A DNA stretch of 64,000 nt, taken from contig NZ_JAJVCN010000001.1 in NCBI RefSeq assembly GCF_021390435.2, positions 2,418,001-2,482,000 of the forward strand, in the 5' to 3' direction. The notes under the pieces were generated by a model that was given only the letters and a program-made list of their open reading frames with translations, searched no databases and had not been told where the DNA came from. Positions 26,900 through 36,336 of the stretch are shown here, one piece after another (the first letter of the stretch is position 1; every line of letters starts with the position of its first letter). The position numbers and the translations under genes were made by a program. This DNA comes from Kibdelosporangium philippinense. Lineage in GTDB: Bacteria > Actinomycetota > Actinomycetes > Mycobacteriales > Pseudonocardiaceae.

Positions 26900-26949
26900 A
26901 CCTCGTGAGTGGTTATGCGGGTTAGAACCCGCATAACCACTCACGAGGT
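26900..26949. terminator. perfect 24-bp hairpin after the RecB-like gene
   Basis: The arm at 26900-26923 (starting ACCTCGTGAGTGG) is the exact reverse complement of 26926-26949, leaving a 2-base centre. It lies 11 bases after the nuclease stop. A related hairpin with the same CGTGAGTGG core is at 29645-29692, so this is a repeated element class that may act as terminator. Confidence 0.75.
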
Positions 26950-27004
26950 GGCGTTGGGGGCGGGTTGGCGATGAGTTTTGGCGTGAAAAGGAGTCTTACT
27001 ATGT

Positions 27005-27568
27005 GTGACTTCACCACTGATCGGCGGGGCTGAGCTGCTTGAGCGGGCCGTCGGGTACACGCTCGGCAGTCTGCTGCTCATCAAACCCGAACTGCTCGGC
27101 CGTCCGACGCCCTGCCGTGCGTGGCATCTCAAGGCGTTGCTGCGGCACATGAACGACTCGCTCGCCGCGCTGCACGAGGCTGTCGACAGTGGACACGTCG
27201 GACTTCAGGCGGCGACCGGCGATCCGGCGGCTGATCTTGTCGCTGAGCTCAAGGACCGCGCCTGCCACCTGATCGGGGCGTGGACCGCTACGCAACGATC
27301 CACGGTGTCGATCGCCGACCGGCAGCTCACCGGTGCGATCGTCAGCTGCGCGGGCGCTGTCGAGATCACCATGCACGGTTGGGACGTGGCCAAGGCGTGC
27401 GGTGCCGAGCGTCCCGTGCCCAACGGACTGGCTCATGACCTGCTGGAACTTGCCGAGCTGTTCGTGACAGAGCACGACCGGCCAGGCCGGTTCGCCGCGC
27501 CCGTGCCGATCAGCAAGGACGCGTCACCCACTGACCGATTGGTCGCATTCTTAGGCCGTATCCCGTAG
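27005..27568 (+). CDS. TIGR03086-type metal-binding (DinB/MDMPI-like) protein
   Basis: A 187-residue four-helix protein. 'GAELLERAVGYTLGSLL' and 'RPTPCRAWHLKALLRHMNDS' match the opening of the TIGR03086/maleylpyruvate-isomerase N-terminal family, where His residues in WHLKALLRHM and ITMHGWDVAKA bind a divalent metal. Such proteins use mycothiol or other thiols in some members, which would fit a mycothiol producer, but no activity can be assigned. The GTG start at 27005 follows AAAAGGAG by 11 bases; a 10-codon ATG frame at 27001 overlaps it. Confidence 0.8.
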   Translation: MTSPLIGGAELLERAVGYTLGSLLLIKPELLGRPTPCRAWHLKALLRHMNDSLAALHEAVDSGHVGLQAATGDPAADLVAELKDRACHLIGAWTATQRSTVSIADRQLTGAIVSCAGAVEITMHGWDVAKACGAERPVPNGLAHDLLELAELFVTEHDRPGRFAAPVPISKDASPTDRLVAFLGRIP

Positions 27569-27613
27569 CGCGGCACACGACAGTTCAACATCAGGCCCCT
27601 TAGGCTCGACACC

Positions 27614-28744
27614 ATGACCACGATCCGCAGGAGCGGCCGCGTCGCTGGAGGCGATGGCGGGTTGCTGCTGTTCCGGATCTCGGGTGTCCCGGTGTTGCTG
27701 GCGCCGTCGTGGTGGCTTGGTTCGCTGGCCATCGTGCTGCTGTACACGCCGCTGGTGGACCGGTTGCTGCCCGGCGTCAGCGATGGCACGGCCCTGCTGC
27801 TGGCGTCGGCCTTCGCGGTTCTGCTCGGTGCGTCCGTGCTCGCCCACGAACTCGGCCATTGCGTGGTCGCGTTGCAATTCGGCCTGCCAGTGAGACGAGT
27901 CCGTCTCTTCCTGCTCGGCGGGATCTCGGAAGTCGCTCGAACACCCCGCAAGCCTGCGCATGAAGGGCTCGTGGCCGCCGCTGGTCCTGGCGTGTCCATC
28001 GTGCTCGCTGCCTTGTTCGGAATGGCTTTGCTGGTCGGCCCGGACGAAGGCGCGATCTGGGTCCTGTTGCTCGAATGCACGGCCGCGAACCTCGTGGTCG
28101 CCGTGTTCAACCTCCTGCCAGGGCTGCCGTTGGACGGCGGCCGGATGCTGCGCGCGGGAATCTGGGCGATGACCGGGCGCCGATCGAGTGGCACGCTCGC
28201 GGCCGCCATCGGTGGCGGACTCGTCGCGGCCGCCCTGCTGGTCTGGGCAGTGATCGGGATCGCCGAGGACAGCCCGGACAAGTGGCTGCGGCTCGGCGTG
28301 TGCGTGCTGACGGCGTGGTTCGTGATCGCGGGTGCGGCAGGGGAGTTCTCCGCCGAACAACGCCGGACGTGGCCAGAGGGCTTGCGGCTGGCCGACCTCG
28401 TGCAGCCGGTTCTTCAGCTTCCGGCGGAGAGCCCGGTCGCGGACGCGCTCGGCGCCTCAGCGGGCCGGGGCGTGGTTCTTGTTCGTGCGGACGGTATCGC
28501 GGCCGGGTTGCTCGACCGGGACGCGGCGGAGCGGCTGGCCAGTCAGTCGCCGTTGTCCCCGGCGGAACACGCGGCCGAGCCGATCCGTCCGGAAATGGTC
28601 CTGCTCGACTCCGAGTCGGGTGAGGAGATCATCGAACGCGTCGCCGAGACGGCCGCGTGGCAGTTCCTCGTCCTCGACGAGGAGGGCCGCCCGTCGGGTG
28701 TGCTGCGCCGCGAAGACCTCAAAGCAGCCCTGCGTAACGCCTGA
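27614..28744 (+). CDS. site-2 protease family metalloprotease with CBS-like tail
   Basis: A 376-residue membrane protease (M50, SpoIVFB/Rip3-like). The zinc motif HELGH lies in SVLAHELGHCVVALQFG, about residue 87, and the third ligand in NLLPGLPLDGGRMLRAG. Six hydrophobic segments cover residues 20-245. After the membrane core, residues 255-376 resemble a degenerate CBS pair (GVVLVRADGIAAGLLDRDAA; FLVLDEEGRPSGVLRREDLK), which senses nucleotides in relatives. It would cleave a membrane-bound regulator within the bilayer. Candidate clients are anti-sigma factors; none is adjacent. Confidence 0.9.
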   Translation: MTTIRRSGRVAGGDGGLLLFRISGVPVLLAPSWWLGSLAIVLLYTPLVDRLLPGVSDGTALLLASAFAVLLGASVLAHELGHCVVALQFGLPVRRVRLFLLGGISEVARTPRKPAHEGLVAAAGPGVSIVLAALFGMALLVGPDEGAIWVLLLECTAANLVVAVFNLLPGLPLDGGRMLRAGIWAMTGRRSSGTLAAAIGGGLVAAALLVWAVIGIAEDSPDKWLRLGVCVLTAWFVIAGAAGEFSAEQRRTWPEGLRLADLVQPVLQLPAESPVADALGASAGRGVVLVRADGIAAGLLDRDAAERLASQSPLSPAEHAAEPIRPEMVLLDSESGEEIIERVAETAAWQFLVLDEEGRPSGVLRREDLKAALRNA

Positions 28745-29635
<891 letters not shown>

Positions 29636-29644
29636 AGCAAGGTA

Positions 29645-29692
29645 GGTCGTGAGTGGTTTCGCCGGTTCTAACCGGCCGAAACACTCACGACC
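29645..29692. terminator. long hairpin between trmI and a convergent gene
   Basis: Two 23-base arms (GGTCGTGAGTGGTTTCG... and its partner ending ACTCACGACC) pair except for one offset bulge on each side, with a 2-base centre. It lies between the stops of trmI and the convergent NTF2-like gene. It shares the CGTGAGTGG core with the hairpin at 26900. Confidence 0.75.
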
Positions 29693-29693
29693 A

Positions 29694-30185
29694 TCAAAGG
29701 CCGCAGACCCGCCAGTCTCCGTCCTGCACAACCAGAGTGAACTGCTCGTCCGCGTTCTCGTCGGGCACGCCGGGAGAGGTGACGTGCGTACCCATGGTGA
29801 ACGTGCCCCGGTCACCGTCGGTCTTGACGTCCTTGACCGTCAACGTGAACTGAGGCATGCCAGGAACCGGATTTTGCTTCTCGGAGAACGCGTCCCGAAG
29901 GTTCTGCATGTTCTCCGTGCACACCAACGGTTCGAACTCGTCCGCTTCGACGTCACGGCCCGAGGAGTTCAGGCCACGCTGGTAAAGCGCCGCGAACTCT
30001 CTGGCCACTGTGGTCGGTTCGTCGTCCGAACCGCTGCCGCCGGTCAGCAGGAGAATGCCGCCGACCGTCACACCGGCGACAAGGACCGTCGCACCGGCGA
30101 CCAAGATCACTCCGTTGCGGCGCTTGGTTTCCTCGGTCCGCCCCAGTTGGGTCATCTTCGCCGCGCGCGGTCTCTTCTGGATCAT
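29694..30185 (-). CDS. membrane-anchored NTF2-like protein (cluster member 1)
   Basis: ATG at 30185 gives 163 residues: a basic cytoplasmic leader, one membrane helix (GVILVAGATVLVAGVTVGGILL) and an exported domain. The domain pattern is helix, Cys (FEPLVCTENM), strands (LTVKDVKTDGDRGTFTM) and an end WRVCGL, so two cysteines may form a disulfide. It fits the DUF4878/Mce-associated type of NTF2-like fold. The ATG overlaps the stop of the next gene upstream (ATGA). It is one of four similar genes in a row between mpa and trmI, where M. tuberculosis has lppK and Rv2117. Function unknown. Confidence 0.75.
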   Translation of the reverse strand: MIQKRPRAAKMTQLGRTEETKRRNGVILVAGATVLVAGVTVGGILLLTGGSGSDDEPTTVAREFAALYQRGLNSSGRDVEADEFEPLVCTENMQNLRDAFSEKQNPVPGMPQFTLTVKDVKTDGDRGTFTMGTHVTSPGVPDENADEQFTLVVQDGDWRVCGL

Positions 30186-30823
30186 TGCGCTGGGGTTTCC
30201 GAAGTGGACGGTACCGTCGTCGACGGTTCGGTCGGGAAATCGGTGGGCTGTGGCAGCGTGGTGCTCGGCTTCGGCCGGAATGTCACACCGCAGACCTTCC
30301 ACCCGGTTTCTTCTTTCACCAGCGCGTAATCCTGGTCGGCGCGGACGTTGTCCGTCCCGCCCACCAGCGTCGCGCGGCCTTTGGTGCCTTCGATCCGGAT
30401 GTCTTTCACCGTGATCGACAGGTGCGAGGACGGGGTCGGCCCGTAGGACTTCGCCAGGTCCTTGACTTCGCGGTCTCGCCATTCCTGGTCGAGCGCCTGC
30501 TGTTCTTCGGCGCAGATCACCGCTTGGACGTCCGCCTGAGACAACGAGAATGAGCCTTCGTTGCGGCCTTTTTCCAGCAATACCGCGAACTTCTCGACGA
30601 CTTGGCGCGCAGCCGCCTTCTCTTGCTGCAGTGCGATGTCCGCCGGGTTTGGCCGGGAAGCCACGATCGCGAGCGCGACACCACCACCGGCAAGCACGAC
30701 CACGGCCAGCCCGATGGCGATGATCAAGCGGATCCGGCTTGCTTTCGACGTCGGCGGGCTGATGGTCTCGGTCGCTGGCTCCTCTGGAGACTTGTCGGCC
30801 TCAGGTTTCTCGGGCTCGGCCAT
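30182..30823 (-). CDS. membrane-anchored NTF2-like protein (cluster member 2)
   Basis: From ATG 30823 (AEPEKPEADKSPEEPATE) the product is 213 residues; an upstream extension to 30916 is not needed. An acidic Pro/Glu-rich cytoplasmic tail precedes a membrane helix (LIIAIGLAVVVLAGGGVALA). The exported NTF2-like domain carries VQAVICAEEQ, ITVKDIRIEGTKGRATL and the end WKVCGVTFRP, the same Cys pair as its neighbours. A Pro/Thr/Ser-rich tail suggests extension into the wall. Translationally coupled to member 1. Confidence 0.75.
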   Translation of the reverse strand: MAEPEKPEADKSPEEPATETISPPTSKASRIRLIIAIGLAVVVLAGGGVALAIVASRPNPADIALQQEKAAARQVVEKFAVLLEKGRNEGSFSLSQADVQAVICAEEQQALDQEWRDREVKDLAKSYGPTPSSHLSITVKDIRIEGTKGRATLVGGTDNVRADQDYALVKEETGWKVCGVTFRPKPSTTLPQPTDFPTEPSTTVPSTSETPAQ

Positions 30824-30857
30824 GCACACACCGTATCCGGCGGTTGTGAAATGGGCG

Positions 30858-31340
30858 TCACCCGACCCCGCCGATCCGCGGCGAGTCAAGCCCGCACAAG
30901 GTCCACTCGTCGGCACTGAGCTGAAGACGCATCGTGCCGTCCTGGCTCACCCCGTCGAACTGGACGGTGAATGTCGCGGTGTAGCCGTCCGGGAATTTGC
31001 TCAGTGCCCCCAGTTCGAACGTGATCGGCTTGGCGCGCGTGTCCGCCGGGGCCGCGGGGTCCAAGTGTGGAACGGCTTTCATCAGCTCACGGCGCCCTGT
31101 TGATTTTCCCTGCGCGCATGTGAGCTCGATCACACCGTCGATGTCTTTGGCGTTCAACCGATCGATGACGGCCCGCGCGACGCTTTCGGGCGATGTCGGG
31201 CCCTTGCCCGCGGCCGCCGGGCGCGCGGGCGGCGACGGGTCTGAATGAGTGAGGACGAAGTACGCCAGCGTTCCGGCTCCGCCCAGCACCATGCCCGTGA
31301 TGACCATCGCCGTGGTCCGGCGTCTGGCGGGCTCGCGCAC
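30858..31340 (-). CDS. membrane-anchored NTF2-like protein (cluster member 3)
   Basis: A 160-residue protein starting with GTG 31340. Short basic leader (REPARRRTT), membrane helix (MVITGMVLGGAGTLAYFVL), Pro/Ala linker, and an exported domain with AVIDRLNAKDIDGVIELTCA, FTVQFDGVSQDGTMRLQL and the end WTLCGLDSP. It keeps the conserved Cys and the W-x-x-C-G ending. 34 bp upstream of member 2 in the same direction. No enzyme motif seen. Confidence 0.72.
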   Translation of the reverse strand: MREPARRRTTAMVITGMVLGGAGTLAYFVLTHSDPSPPARPAAAGKGPTSPESVARAVIDRLNAKDIDGVIELTCAQGKSTGRRELMKAVPHLDPAAPADTRAKPITFELGALSKFPDGYTATFTVQFDGVSQDGTMRLQLSADEWTLCGLDSPRIGGVG

Positions 31341-31362
31341 GCAGCCACACTAGTACTCACTG

Positions 31363-31410
31363 AACTGGCGAAAGCCCGGACCGTGGTGGCGGTCCGGGCC
31401 TCCGCCAGTT
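31363..31410 (-). terminator. nested hairpin after cluster member 4
   Basis: AACTGGCG and GCCCGGACC (31363-31382) pair with GGTCCGGGC and CGCCAGTT (31391-31410), an outer 8-bp and inner 9-bp stem. It lies 3' of the Gln/Pro-rich gene on the minus strand and may limit read-through into member 3. Confidence 0.65.
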
Positions 31411-31432
31411 GGTCAGTCAGATCGACGCTTGG

Positions 31433-32179
31433 TCAGTTGCCCATCTGTGGTTCCTTGATGTCGGAGACACACCAGCCGCTGCCGTTCTTCTGCAACGTGA
31501 ACTCGGTGTTCAGCGAGACGTTCACGCCCTGCACCGAGATGTCGAACTTCAGCTTGCCGGTTGCCGTGTCGCCGTTCTCGACCGGTGGCTCGGCGATCGC
31601 CAGCTTGAAGTCGATGCCGCCAGCCTTCAACTGGTCGAGAACCTCTTTGCCGCCTCCGGCATCCGGGTTGCAGGAGACCTTCTTTGCCGCCTCGACGTCC
31701 TTGTTGTTTATCGCCGCGACCATAGCGTCGGCCGTCGCGCTCGCCGAGCCGGAGCCCCCAGAACCCCCCAGTACGAAGATCAGCGTCACCACAACACCGA
31801 TCACCACGACCGCGGCCCCAGCCAGGATCCACGGCAACGGGCTCTTCTTCTTGGGCCCAGGGAACCCGGGTTGGCCGGGCTGTACGAACTGGCCGGGCTG
31901 CTGGTAGCCGCCCTGCTGCTGCGCATACGGGTTGTTCGGGTCGTAACCGGGCTGCCCGGGCTGCGGGCCCGAGGGTGGGTAGTAGCCACCTGGCTGCGCA
32001 GGCGTGGGCCCGGACGGCGGGAAGTTCCCGCCTGGTTGTTGCTGCGGATAGCCACCTTGCTGTGGGTATCCACCCGGCTGCTGCGGGTAGCCGCCGCCAG
32101 GCTGCTGGCCATATCCCGGCTGCTGGCCGTAACCGGGCTGGTCGCCGAATCCGCCCGGCTGCTGCGGCGGTTGAGACAT
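31433..32179 (-). CDS. Gln/Pro/Gly-rich membrane protein with NTF2-like domain (cluster member 4)
   Basis: A 248-residue protein. The first 110 residues are a low-complexity cytoplasmic tail of [13 protein letters not shown] units ending [10 protein letters not shown], then a membrane helix ([20 protein letters not shown]). The outside domain has [20 protein letters not shown] and ends [11 protein letters not shown], a variant of the C ... W-x-x-C pattern of the other three. Such PQ-rich tails may form condensates or protein scaffolds. First gene of the minus-strand set; its promoter region faces mpa. Confidence 0.8.
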   Translation of the reverse strand: MSQPPQQPGGFGDQPGYGQQPGYGQQPGGGYPQQPGGYPQQGGYPQQQPGGNFPPSGPTPAQPGGYYPPSGPQPGQPGYDPNNPYAQQQGGYQQPGQFVQPGQPGFPGPKKKSPLPWILAGAAVVVIGVVVTLIFVLGGSGGSGSASATADAMVAAINNKDVEAAKKVSCNPDAGGGKEVLDQLKAGGIDFKLAIAEPPVENGDTATGKLKFDISVQGVNVSLNTEFTLQKNGSGWCVSDIKEPQMGN

Positions 32180-32428
32180 TACGTTCTCCTAGCTGTGGCG
32201 ATCGTGTACATGTCATGTTTCAACGGCGCTCGCCCGGGCGCCATCGGACTAGTACTGGACGCACCGTAGCCGGTGTGAGGTTCCCTACTACACCGGGATG
32301 GAGCATCCAATCCCTCCGAGCGGGGGTTTCTTGACCATGACGCGCCGATCTCGACATCTGGATGAGCTCCTAATGTCAGTGATCACCGGTACCGTATGGG
32401 GTACGTAGTTCGGGAGGAGGTGCCGACC

Positions 32429-34234
32429 ATGCAGCACGACCGTCCCGGCAGTCGGCCTGAGGAGGCCGACGACCACAGCGCCGATGAAGGCGCGGGCCGT
32501 GAGACTAGTCAGTCCGCGCAGATCCGATTCCTCGAAGAGGAAATCGCACTGCTGCGCCGCAAGTTGACGGAATCGCCTCGCCATGTGCGTCTGCTCGAAC
32601 AGAGGCTCGCCGAAGCATCTGAACGAGTCGGACAACTCACAGAGCGCAACACCAAGCTGGTGGACACGCTGCGCGAGGCCCGAAGCCAGTTGCTGGCGTT
32701 GCGGGAGGAGGTGGATCGGCTAGCGCAGCCGCCGAGCGGCTATGGCGTGTATCTCGCCGGTCATGAGGACGGCACGGTGGATGTCTTCACCGCTGGCCGT
32801 CGGATGCGGGTGGCGGTTTCGCCAGCCGTCGAGATCGACACGCTCAAGCGCGGCCAATCAGTGCGTCTCAACGAGGCACTGACCGTTGTGGAGGGTGGCA
32901 CGTTCGAGCAGACCGGTGAGGTCTGCACGTTGCGTGAACTGCTCGCCGCCGGATCCGATGGTGCCTCGTTGCGGGCACTTGTGGTCGGACATGCCGATGA
33001 GGAGAGGGTGGTGTGGCTGGCCGATCCGCTGGCTGACTCACCACTCAAGCCAGGTGATTCTCTCCTGGTCGACACCAAGTCCGGGTACGCGTACGAGCGC
33101 GTGCCCAAGGCAGAGGTCGAGGATCTCGTGCTCGAGGAGGTGCCGGACGTCGACTACGCCGACATCGGTGGCCTCTTCCGGCAGATCGAGCAGATCCGTG
33201 ACGCGGTTGAACTGCCCTTCCTGCACGCCGAGCTGTACCGGGAATACGAGCTGCGCCCGCCAAAGGGCGTGCTGCTCTACGGTCCGCCCGGCTGCGGTAA
33301 GACGCTCATCGCCAAGGCCGTGGCCAACTCGTTGGCCAAGAAGGTCGCGGCGGCGCGCGGCGAAGGCCACAGTGAAGCCAAGTCGTACTTCCTCAACATC
33401 AAGGGTCCCGAGCTGCTCAACAAGTTCGTGGGCGAGACCGAGCGGCACATCCGGCTGATCTTCCAGCGTGCGCGGGAGAAGGCCTCGGAAGGCACCCCGG
33501 TGATCGTGTTCTTCGACGAGATGGACTCGATCTTCCGTACCCGCGGCAGCGGTGTGTCCTCCGATGTGGAGACGACCATCGTCCCGCAGCTGCTCAGCGA
33601 GATCGACGGTGTCGAAGGTCTCGAGAACGTGATCGTGATCGGCGCGTCCAACCGTGAGGACATGATCGACCCGGCGATCCTTCGCCCGGGCCGGTTGGAC
33701 GTCAAGATCAAGATCGAGCGTCCGGACGCCGAGGCGGCCAAGGACATCTTCTCGAAGTACCTGACCACCACGTTGCCGATCCACACCGACGACCTCGACG
33801 AGTTCGCCGGGGACCGCCGGGCGTGCCTGGACGCGATGATCCAGCACACCGTGGAGCGGATGTACGAGGAGAGCGAGGACAACCGGTTCCTCGAGGTCAC
33901 GTACGCCAACGGTGACAAGGAAGTCCTATACTTCCGCGACTTCAACTCCGGCGCGATGATCCAGAACATCGTCGACCGGGCGAAGAAGGCCGCGATCAAG
34001 TCGGTGCTGGAGACCAAGCAGCCCGGCCTGCGCGTGCAGCACCTGCTGGACGCGATCGTGGACGAGTTCGCGGAGAACGAGGACCTGCCGAACACCACCA
34101 ACCCGGACGACTGGGCGAGGATCTCCGGCAAGAAGGGCGAGCGGATCGTCTACATCCGCACGCTGGTCACCGGAAAGAACCAGGAGTCCGGCCGGGCGAT
34201 CGACACGGCCACCAACACCGGCCAGTACCTGTAA
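32429..34234 (+). CDS. mpa: proteasome-associated AAA+ ATPase Mpa/ARC
   Basis: ATG at 32429, 8 bases after GGGAGGAGG, gives 601 residues. It unfolds pupylated proteins and feeds them into the 20S core. The N-terminal coiled coil (residues about 30-100, [20 protein letters not shown]) captures Pup. Two OB domains follow, then the AAA+ module with GPPGCGKT, Walker [11 protein letters not shown], sensor and the arginine region LRPGRLD. The last residues are QYL, the tail that opens the proteasome gate. Length and layout match M. tuberculosis Mpa. Transcribed alone and followed by a strong terminator. Confidence 0.97.
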   Translation: MQHDRPGSRPEEADDHSADEGAGRETSQSAQIRFLEEEIALLRRKLTESPRHVRLLEQRLAEASERVGQLTERNTKLVDTLREARSQLLALREEVDRLAQPPSGYGVYLAGHEDGTVDVFTAGRRMRVAVSPAVEIDTLKRGQSVRLNEALTVVEGGTFEQTGEVCTLRELLAAGSDGASLRALVVGHADEERVVWLADPLADSPLKPGDSLLVDTKSGYAYERVPKAEVEDLVLEEVPDVDYADIGGLFRQIEQIRDAVELPFLHAELYREYELRPPKGVLLYGPPGCGKTLIAKAVANSLAKKVAAARGEGHSEAKSYFLNIKGPELLNKFVGETERHIRLIFQRAREKASEGTPVIVFFDEMDSIFRTRGSGVSSDVETTIVPQLLSEIDGVEGLENVIVIGASNREDMIDPAILRPGRLDVKIKIERPDAEAAKDIFSKYLTTTLPIHTDDLDEFAGDRRACLDAMIQHTVERMYEESEDNRFLEVTYANGDKEVLYFRDFNSGAMIQNIVDRAKKAAIKSVLETKQPGLRVQHLLDAIVDEFAENEDLPNTTNPDDWARISGKKGERIVYIRTLVTGKNQESGRAIDTATNTGQYL

Positions 34235-34249
34235 ACCCGGCAAGACAGG

Positions 34250-34284
34250 CGAGCGCCGCGACCAGTTCGGTCGCGGCGCTCGTT
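34250..34284 (+). terminator. strong intrinsic terminator after mpa
   Basis: CGAGCGCCGCGACC and GGTCGCGGCGCTCG form a perfect 14-bp stem around agttc, followed by TTT, starting 15 bases after the mpa stop. Confidence 0.85.
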
Positions 34285-34297
34285 TACGTTGGTGTCC

Positions 34298-35203
34298 ATG
34301 CGTATCGCACTGGGTATGGCGGCACTTGGACGGCCCGCGTACATCAACCTCGGCCGCGACACGGCGTTGCCTGCCGACCGCACGCCCGAGGCGATGCGGG
34401 AGGCCAGTTTCGCGGTCCTGGATGCCGCGTACGCGGCCGGAATCCGGTGGGTCGATGCAGCGAGGTCATACGGCCGTGCCGAGGAGTTCGTGGCCGCGTG
34501 GCTGGCCGAACGCGACGTTGCGGACGTGACTGTCTCCAGTAAATGGGGATACGAGTACACAGCGGACTGGCGTGCGGACGCGACCGTGCACGAAGTGAAG
34601 GAACATTCCCTCGCCCGGTTCGATCGCCAGTGGGCGGAAACCCAAGCCCTGCTGGAAGTGGCCCTGTACCAAGTGCATTCGCTGACCGCCGACAGCCCGT
34701 TGTTCGCGGACAAGGACTTGCAGTTCCAGATGTCGGAAATCGGCGTTCCTGTCGGGTTCTCCACGAGCGGACCGGCGCAGGCCGACACGATCCGGCGCGC
34801 CTTCGACATCGAAGTCAGCGGCAGGCGGCTGTTCTCAGCGGTCCAGTCCACTTGGAACTTGCTGGAGACCTCCGCGGGACCGGCACTGGCTGAGGCGCAC
34901 GAGGCGGGCGCGCGCGTGATGCTCAAGGAGGTCATGGCCAACGGCAGACTGGCGATGCAGCCGCCTGGCCCGGTCGCGGACATCGCCATCCGGCACGGCG
35001 TCGGCCCTGACGCGGTCGCGATGGCCGCCGCGCTGGCCCAGCCGTGGGCAGATCTGGTGCTCAGCGGCGCCGCGAGCGTCCCTCAGCTGTACGCCAACCT
35101 GATGCCGGTCGAGTTGGACGTCGTGGACCACGAGCTGCTGCGTGATCTCGCCGAGCCGCCGCAGGAGTACTGGAAACACCGTTCGGCGCTGTCCTGGAAC
35201 TGA
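34298..35203 (+). CDS. aldo/keto reductase family protein
   Basis: ATG at 34298 gives 301 residues. The AKR tetrad is present in diverged form: Asp and Tyr in WVDAARSYGRAEE, Lys in VTVSSKWGYEY, and His in LYQVHSLTAD. It belongs to a shorter, distinct subgroup from the reductases at 19-21 kb, with the SVIIG motif replaced by LVLSGAASVPQL. Substrate unknown. It begins 14 bases after the mpa terminator and is followed by a weak hairpin. Confidence 0.85.
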   Translation: MRIALGMAALGRPAYINLGRDTALPADRTPEAMREASFAVLDAAYAAGIRWVDAARSYGRAEEFVAAWLAERDVADVTVSSKWGYEYTADWRADATVHEVKEHSLARFDRQWAETQALLEVALYQVHSLTADSPLFADKDLQFQMSEIGVPVGFSTSGPAQADTIRRAFDIEVSGRRLFSAVQSTWNLLETSAGPALAEAHEAGARVMLKEVMANGRLAMQPPGPVADIAIRHGVGPDAVAMAAALAQPWADLVLSGAASVPQLYANLMPVELDVVDHELLRDLAEPPQEYWKHRSALSWN

Positions 35204-35210
35204 TCAGGGC

Positions 35211-35233
35211 CTGCCTGACCTCGAATCAGGCAG
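35211..35233 (+). terminator. hairpin after the reductase gene
   Basis: CTGCCTGA (35211-35218) pairs with TCAGGCAG (35226-35233), a perfect 8-bp stem with a 7-base loop, 8 bases after the stop. Confidence 0.5.
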
Positions 35234-35310
35234 TGTGGCACGCCATGAGTGTGCTGGTTCTCTCCGGGAACTGACCGCATCATCACCGGGACGCCGTTAG
35301 CATTCCGCCC

Positions 35311-36201
35311 GTGCGAAGAAGTGGGGCACTGCTCGGGGCGTTGTGCCTGTTGGGTGGGTGTGCGCAAGCAGACGAGAGTCCGGTACCAGCGGATTTCCAG
35401 CAGATCATCAGAGACATCTCCGGTGTCGCCGACCCGGATTTCGCCGGTTCGACCTGCGCCACGCAGGCGCCGGACCGGCGGGAGGGCTACCGGTACACGG
35501 CCGAGTTGACCGTGCAGGGGACGGGGGAACAGGTCCGCAAGGCCGCGATCGAGCGCGGCTGGCAGCCGTACCGCACCAAGGACCGCGAGGAGTTGCTGGT
35601 CGGGAAGTCCCAGGCGACGATCATCGTCGGGTTCGCCGAGGACGGCAAGAACACCAAGGTCTCCGCGGTGATGGAGTCCAACTGTGTGTCCGGCCCGGAG
35701 AACCCGCTGGTCCAGGAGCTGCGGACGGCCGACCCCGACCTGCAGCCGACGCAGAAGCAACGGCTCGCCGCTGCCTACCAACTCGTGCGCACCGCGGGCG
35801 TCACCATCGGCCCGCTGCTCGACCCTGGGCACGTGGATCCGGAGGAGATCCCGTGGCCGCCGCCGGTGCCCGACTACTTTCCCCGGGTCAACCTCGAGGG
35901 CTGCGTGGTCAACGACCGTGGCGCGTTGGGTGCGCGCTGGTTGGCCGACTACGTCGTCGACGGGTTCATCACCGACACGACCGACGTGAAAACGGGGGAG
36001 CAACGGGTCGTCGCGGCGCTCGGTGACCAGTGGAAGATCTCCGAACGCAAGGACGACGTGATCACGTTCGAGCGATCGGCCGGTGCGGTGCCCGGGATGC
36101 TTTCCCTGCGGATCACGCAGCAGAGCGGCCAGCGCGGGGTGCCTGGTCTGCATCTCAAGGGCCAGTTGAGCACGGGGTGCGTGCCACCGACGATCACCTG
36201 A
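35311..36201 (+). CDS. lipoprotein of unknown function
   Basis: A 296-residue protein with GTG start and a lipobox (GALLGALCLLGGCAQADES; lipidated Cys at residue 17). The mature part has two similar-looking alpha/beta halves: residues about 60-120 with EGYRYTAELTVQGTGEQVRK and residues about 205-290 ending LSTGCVPPTIT. Several paired cysteines (SNCVSG, EGCVVN, TGCVPP) suggest disulfides outside the membrane. I do not recognise a family. An IS1380-type element sits 15 bp after its stop. Confidence 0.75.
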   Translation: MRRSGALLGALCLLGGCAQADESPVPADFQQIIRDISGVADPDFAGSTCATQAPDRREGYRYTAELTVQGTGEQVRKAAIERGWQPYRTKDREELLVGKSQATIIVGFAEDGKNTKVSAVMESNCVSGPENPLVQELRTADPDLQPTQKQRLAAAYQLVRTAGVTIGPLLDPGHVDPEEIPWPPPVPDYFPRVNLEGCVVNDRGALGARWLADYVVDGFITDTTDVKTGEQRVVAALGDQWKISERKDDVITFERSAGAVPGMLSLRITQQSGQRGVPGLHLKGQLSTGCVPPTIT

Positions 36202-36262
36202 CCGGGCCCCACTAAGCCTGAATCCACTGATGAGTGGGTGTTCGGGGCGGCGTGTTACAAGT

Positions 36263-36335
36263 GAAAGTGCCTTCTGACCTGTGATAATACGAGTTACTGA
36301 GGCTCGATTATCACCCGGGGATGGAAGGCACTTTC
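36263..36335 (+). promoter_or_regulatory. inverted repeat that masks the transposase start
   Basis: GAAAGTGCCTTC (36263-36274) is the exact complement of GAAGGCACTTTC (36324-36335). The right arm holds the purine-rich ribosome site and ends one base before the GTG start. Transcripts entering from outside would fold and hide the start. Confidence 0.6.
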
Positions 36336-36336
36336 A

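Noticed and set aside
26900..26949. tRNA or structured RNA gene at the long hairpin
   Set aside because: A simple perfect stem with no cloverleaf or loop features; terminator or repeat element fits better.
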